A stretch of 64,000 nt of DNA from CAZTTG01 sp964615935 (lineage in GTDB: Bacteria > Planctomycetota > UBA1135 > GCA-002686595), in NCBI GenBank assembly GCA_964615935.1, contig CAZTTG010000003.1, forward strand, positions 62,001 to 126,000, given 5' to 3'. The notes under the pieces are model-generated. The model worked only from the letters and a program-made list of their open reading frames with translations, was not told the DNA's origin and did no database searches. The position numbers and the translations under genes were made by a program. Each line of letters starts with the position of its first letter. Position 1 is the first letter of the stretch. Shown piece by piece: positions 61,548-64,000 of this stretch.

Positions 61548-62308
61548 GAGAAGAGGTCCGGCCAGGTCTCGCGAGCCGCGGCGACGAGCCCCAGGGCCAG
61601 GCGCTCGATGCGCACCCGACCCTCGGGTGCGCTGGCGGCGGCGGGATCCCCGCAGTAGCCCTGGTCGGCTCCCGCGCCGGCGAAGCCGCGGGCTCCCTCG
61701 CGCAGCCTCTCCGCCAGGGGGAGGCGAACCGCGGGCAGCTCGCCCAGGAGCTCGCGCCGCACCGAGTCGGGATCGGCGCAGAGGGCGATGCTGGACTCGA
61801 AGCGACCCGCGTGGCAGTCGCCGGCGGCGAACTCCTCACCCAGGGCCGGGTCCCGGGGAGGGCGCGAGGGATCGGGGAAGATGGCCTGTGCCCGGCCCCT
61901 GGCGCGCACGGCGTGGTCCAGCACCACGCCGTGCAGGATCCGGAGGTGCTCCGGCTCGAGGTGGCCGCTGGCGATCACCGCCTGGCGGATGCCCTGCTCG
62001 GCCAGCGACTCGATCAGGTCCTCCATCAGGGCCCACAGGGTGCCGGGGCGCAGGGTGATGCGCCCCTCGAAGCCCTCGGCCAGCCGGGTGATCCCGTAAC
62101 ACACCGGCGGCAGCACCACCGCCGGCACGCCCTCGGCCTCGAGCAGCTCGGCGCCCCGCAGCGACTGGGCCCGGGCGATGGTGACGTCGGTGTCCAGGGG
62201 GAGGTGGGGTCCGTGCGGCTCGGTGGCGCCCACCGGGACGATGGCCACCGTCCTCGGGCCGAAGAGCGCCCGCGCCTCGGGCCAGGTGCACTTGGCGAGA
62301 TCGGTCAT
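61544..62308 (-). CDS. Creatininase-family amidohydrolase
   Basis: The 254-residue product has the family's binuclear metal motifs: Glu30, His32 and Asp39 in GATEPHGPHLPLDTD, IASGHLEPEH near 115, and GDCHAGRFESS near 165. Members hydrolyse creatinine, formamide-type amides (ArfB) or peptide bonds (MftE). The spacing looks closest to the general creatininase/MftE group; the substrate cannot be told. It starts 24 bp after the kinase-like gene and overlaps the thioesterase by 4 bp. Confidence 0.9.
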   Translation of the reverse strand: MTDLAKCTWPEARALFGPRTVAIVPVGATEPHGPHLPLDTDVTIARAQSLRGAELLEAEGVPAVVLPPVCYGITRLAEGFEGRITLRPGTLWALMEDLIESLAEQGIRQAVIASGHLEPEHLRILHGVVLDHAVRARGRAQAIFPDPSRPPRDPALGEEFAAGDCHAGRFESSIALCADPDSVRRELLGELPAVRLPLAERLREGARGFAGAGADQGYCGDPAAASAPEGRVRIERLALGLVAAARETWPDLFS

Positions 62309-62332
62309 GGGCGGGCGGGCGGGTCGCCTCGA

Positions 62333-63241
62333 TCAGGCCTTCCCGACCGAGCGCAATGCGTCCAGGAACTCCGCCGAGGTCGCGTAGCGGTCGCGCCGAT
62401 CCGCCAGCAGGCCGCGGACGATGACCGCCTCCAGCTCGGGATCGACCTCGACCTCGGGCGCGCGGGCCCTCATCGAGGGCCGGCCCTTGTCGAGCTTGGC
62501 CTGGAAGATCACCAGGAAGTTGGTGCCGGCCCACGGCATCTCACCGGTCACCAGCTCGAAGAGCACCGTGGCGACGTTGTAGATGTCCGACTGCACGTCC
62601 GGGGCCTCGCCGCCGAACTGCTCGACCGGGGCGTAGACCGGCGTGCCGATCAGGGCGGTGCTGTCCCCCAGCTGCTTGGCGTGCCACAGGCCGGGGGTGA
62701 TGCCGCCGTCGACCAGGCAGGCGTGGGCCTCCTCCTCCGTCTCCGAGCCCAGGTAGATGGTCTGCGGCTTGATGTCGCCGTGGACGCCGCCGGCCTCGTG
62801 GATGGCGACCACCCCCTCCAGGAGCTCCAGCCCCAGTCGGATCGCGCCCGGAGCCTCCATGCGCCCGTGCTCGCTCAGCCGCTCCCGCAGGGAGGGCCCC
62901 TCCGCGTAGTCGGTCACCAGGATCACCGAGTCGTCCGAACAGCGGATCACCTCGCGCGTGCGCACCACGTGGGAGGAGGCGATCGCCTTCCACGGCTCGC
63001 AGCCGGCGATGAACTCGTCGATCTGGCCGGCCTCCTCGAAGAGGGTGGCCGGGAAGTAGATCAGCTCGCGGCGGTCGCCGCTCTCCCGGTCCTCCGTCTC
63101 GAAGAAGTAGGCGAGCTCGTTGTGCCGTCGGTGCCGCGTGATCGCGTAGCGATCGGCTACCAGCTTTCCCGGGACGAGCTCGAAGATCGAGGGGCTCTCG
63201 GATGACATGGGGCGATTGGCCGGGGTATCGGGGGACTCCAT
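62333..63241 (-). CDS. Serine/threonine protein kinase-like protein, probable pseudokinase
   Basis: The 302-residue product has the Hanks-type fold. LVADRYAITRHR opens the N-lobe, VILVTDYAEGPSLRERLSE is the hinge, VHGDIKPQTIYL (153-164) the catalytic loop, and DSTALIGTPVYAPVEQF plus QSDIYNVATVLFELVTGEMP the activation and C-lobe parts. Key residues deviate: the glycine loop and the VAVK lysine are not apparent, HRD is HGD, the catalytic-loop Asn is Thr161, and DFG is DGG (178-180). Catalysis is therefore doubtful and a binding or scaffold role is likely. An internal start at MSSES (63208) is possible. No transmembrane or sensor domain. Confidence 0.85.
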   Translation of the reverse strand: MESPDTPANRPMSSESPSIFELVPGKLVADRYAITRHRRHNELAYFFETEDRESGDRRELIYFPATLFEEAGQIDEFIAGCEPWKAIASSHVVRTREVIRCSDDSVILVTDYAEGPSLRERLSEHGRMEAPGAIRLGLELLEGVVAIHEAGGVHGDIKPQTIYLGSETEEEAHACLVDGGITPGLWHAKQLGDSTALIGTPVYAPVEQFGGEAPDVQSDIYNVATVLFELVTGEMPWAGTNFLVIFQAKLDKGRPSMRARAPEVEVDPELEAVIVRGLLADRRDRYATSAEFLDALRSVGKA

Positions 63242-63359
63242 GGGACTCCGGGAGATCGTCGAGACTCCCGGGGCTCACACCATAACCTAGCGCCTGACGA
63301 GTCGCGATACGGCGCCCCGCCCGGAGTCGGGTGATTCCGCCCCCTTCCGGATCAATGGG

Positions 63360-63396
63360 GCGACCCCGCGCCGGGGAGGTCCGGGCGCGGGGTCGC
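63360..63396 (-). terminator. Long hairpin between two reverse-strand genes
   Basis: A 13-bp perfect stem (GCGACCCCGCGCC and its complement) with an 11-nt loop lies about 70 bp after the stop of the reverse-strand YCT-domain gene and ahead of the kinase-like gene. There is no strong T-tract, so a Rho-dependent or structural end is likely. Confidence 0.55.
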
Positions 63397-63468
63397 CGGT
63401 GTGTGAGCTGGCCGGGCGGGCGCCCTCCGCCTCACGCGGGCGGAGGAGGCGCCCAGGGGTGCCCGGCG

Positions 63469-64000
63469 TCAGGGCAGGATCTCACACTCGATTCCCGGGG
63501 TCAGGGCCGTGCCGTAGCCCGCCGGATCGCCGGGGTCGCGCGTCCAGATGCCGGCGTTGAGGGTCTCACCCCCCTGGAAGCTGCCGGGGTTCTGGTACAG
63601 GTACGTCCCCAGGTCGAAGGAGAGGGCGCCATCGCAGGGGAAGAGCCCTCCGGAGGTGAGCTGCGGCGGGGTCCTCTTGATGGGAGCCGCGACGCACAGG
63701 AAGCCGCCCTGGAAGGGCAGGTTGTTGCGGCCGGAGCCGTAGAAGACCAGGCCCGGCTTGCTGCGGACCAGGTTGAATCCCTCCACGTAGTAGGCGATGG
63801 GGAGGGACAGCAGGGGCTGGTTGCCGCTGTAGCCGATCTCGGAGACGCAGCCTTCCGAGTTGAGCTTGCCCGTGCAGTAGACCGTCGGGGGCCATCCCGG
63901 AGGAGTGCCGCCGCCGATGGAGATGTCGTCGATGTACCAGTCGTCGCCGGAGTCGTTGCCGACGGTGCGGAAGCGGATGCGGAACTCGTCGTGGTAGGCC
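63469..64000 (-). CDS. Secreted protein with YCT C-terminal domain (5' end outside window)
   Basis: Only the last 177 codons are visible. They begin in a MAM/jelly-roll-like domain (FRIRFRTVGNDSGDDWYIDD, then ISIGGG), continue through a proline-rich linker and end in the YCT domain. The YCT domain contains YCTGKLNSEGC, SKPGLVFYGSGRNNLPFQGG, FLCVAAPIKRTP, FPCDGALSFDLG and WTRDPGDPAGYGTAL. The N-terminal function lies beyond 64000. The shared C-terminus groups it with the carboxypeptidase, the LamG pair and the subtilase. Confidence 0.88.
   Translation of the reverse strand, partial: AYHDEFRIRFRTVGNDSGDDWYIDDISIGGGTPPGWPPTVYCTGKLNSEGCVSEIGYSGNQPLLSLPIAYYVEGFNLVRSKPGLVFYGSGRNNLPFQGGFLCVAAPIKRTPPQLTSGGLFPCDGALSFDLGTYLYQNPGSFQGGETLNAGIWTRDPGDPAGYGTALTPGIECEILP

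Overview
The window is GC-rich, densely coded bacterial chromosome, most likely from the phylum Planctomycetota. The evidence is a DUF1549/DUF1553 protein, a Tat-exported DUF1501 protein and a PPC-domain secreted protein in one operon, a tiny DUF6800-like protein, an AP-superfamily sulfatase ending in the LRALGYM-type tail, and several secreted proteins that share one C-terminal domain of about 135 residues. That domain starts YCT-x-K and contains FQGG..LCV..P.KRT. I believe it is common in marine, Saltatorellus/Poly30-like planctomycetes, but the genus assignment is inference. No rRNA genes, CRISPR arrays, complete insertion sequences or phage structural genes were seen.

Layout: 1-2225 is the start of a large exported beta-propeller (BNR/Vps10-type) protein. 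2.6-7.8 kb is an accessory island: a small membrane protein, a degraded reverse-strand gene, an OmpA/peptidoglycan-binding protein, a 365-residue protein I cannot place, a LysM/peptidoglycan-binding protein and a fragment of argininosuccinate synthase. The island is bracketed by two near-identical 36-bp direct repeats and is the best candidate for an undescribed system. 8-13 kb carries a nitrilase-family amidase, a sulfatase and a membrane protein. 12.6-14.6 kb is an operon of an NYN nuclease-like protein, TrpG/PabA and TrpF, followed by a prepilin-like protein. 15.4-21.5 kb has a secreted M14 carboxypeptidase, a MATE transporter and two tandem LamG proteins. 21.5-30.3 kb has a toroid/discoidin protein, an NupG-like MFS transporter, two Hsp20 chaperones, an HNH endonuclease, a membrane protein coupled to a 6-phosphogluconolactonase-like protein, and a PilZ protein.

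30.4-41.1 kb holds tRNA-Ala, RNase D, tRNA-Asp, an FtsX/LolD-type ABC exporter and the planctomycete DUF1549/DUF1501/PPC operon. 41.1-49.5 kb holds MazG, an MBOAT/SGNH acyl-transfer pair, a 1254-residue subtilase and QueC. 49.6-58.3 kb holds a secretin-N-like protein, an atypical Mrp/ApbC ATPase, the DUF6800-like protein, a TMTC-like TPR membrane protein and an Lhr helicase. 58.3-63.3 kb is a reverse-strand run with overlapping or near-touching junctions: a probable pseudokinase, a creatininase-family hydrolase, a 4HBT thioesterase, MetF and a carboxypeptidase-regulatory-repeat protein. The window ends in the C-terminus of another YCT-domain protein.

Taken together it is an ordinary housekeeping and secretome region with one clear accessory island. 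All functional statements rest on reading translated sequence and motifs; no database search was possible.
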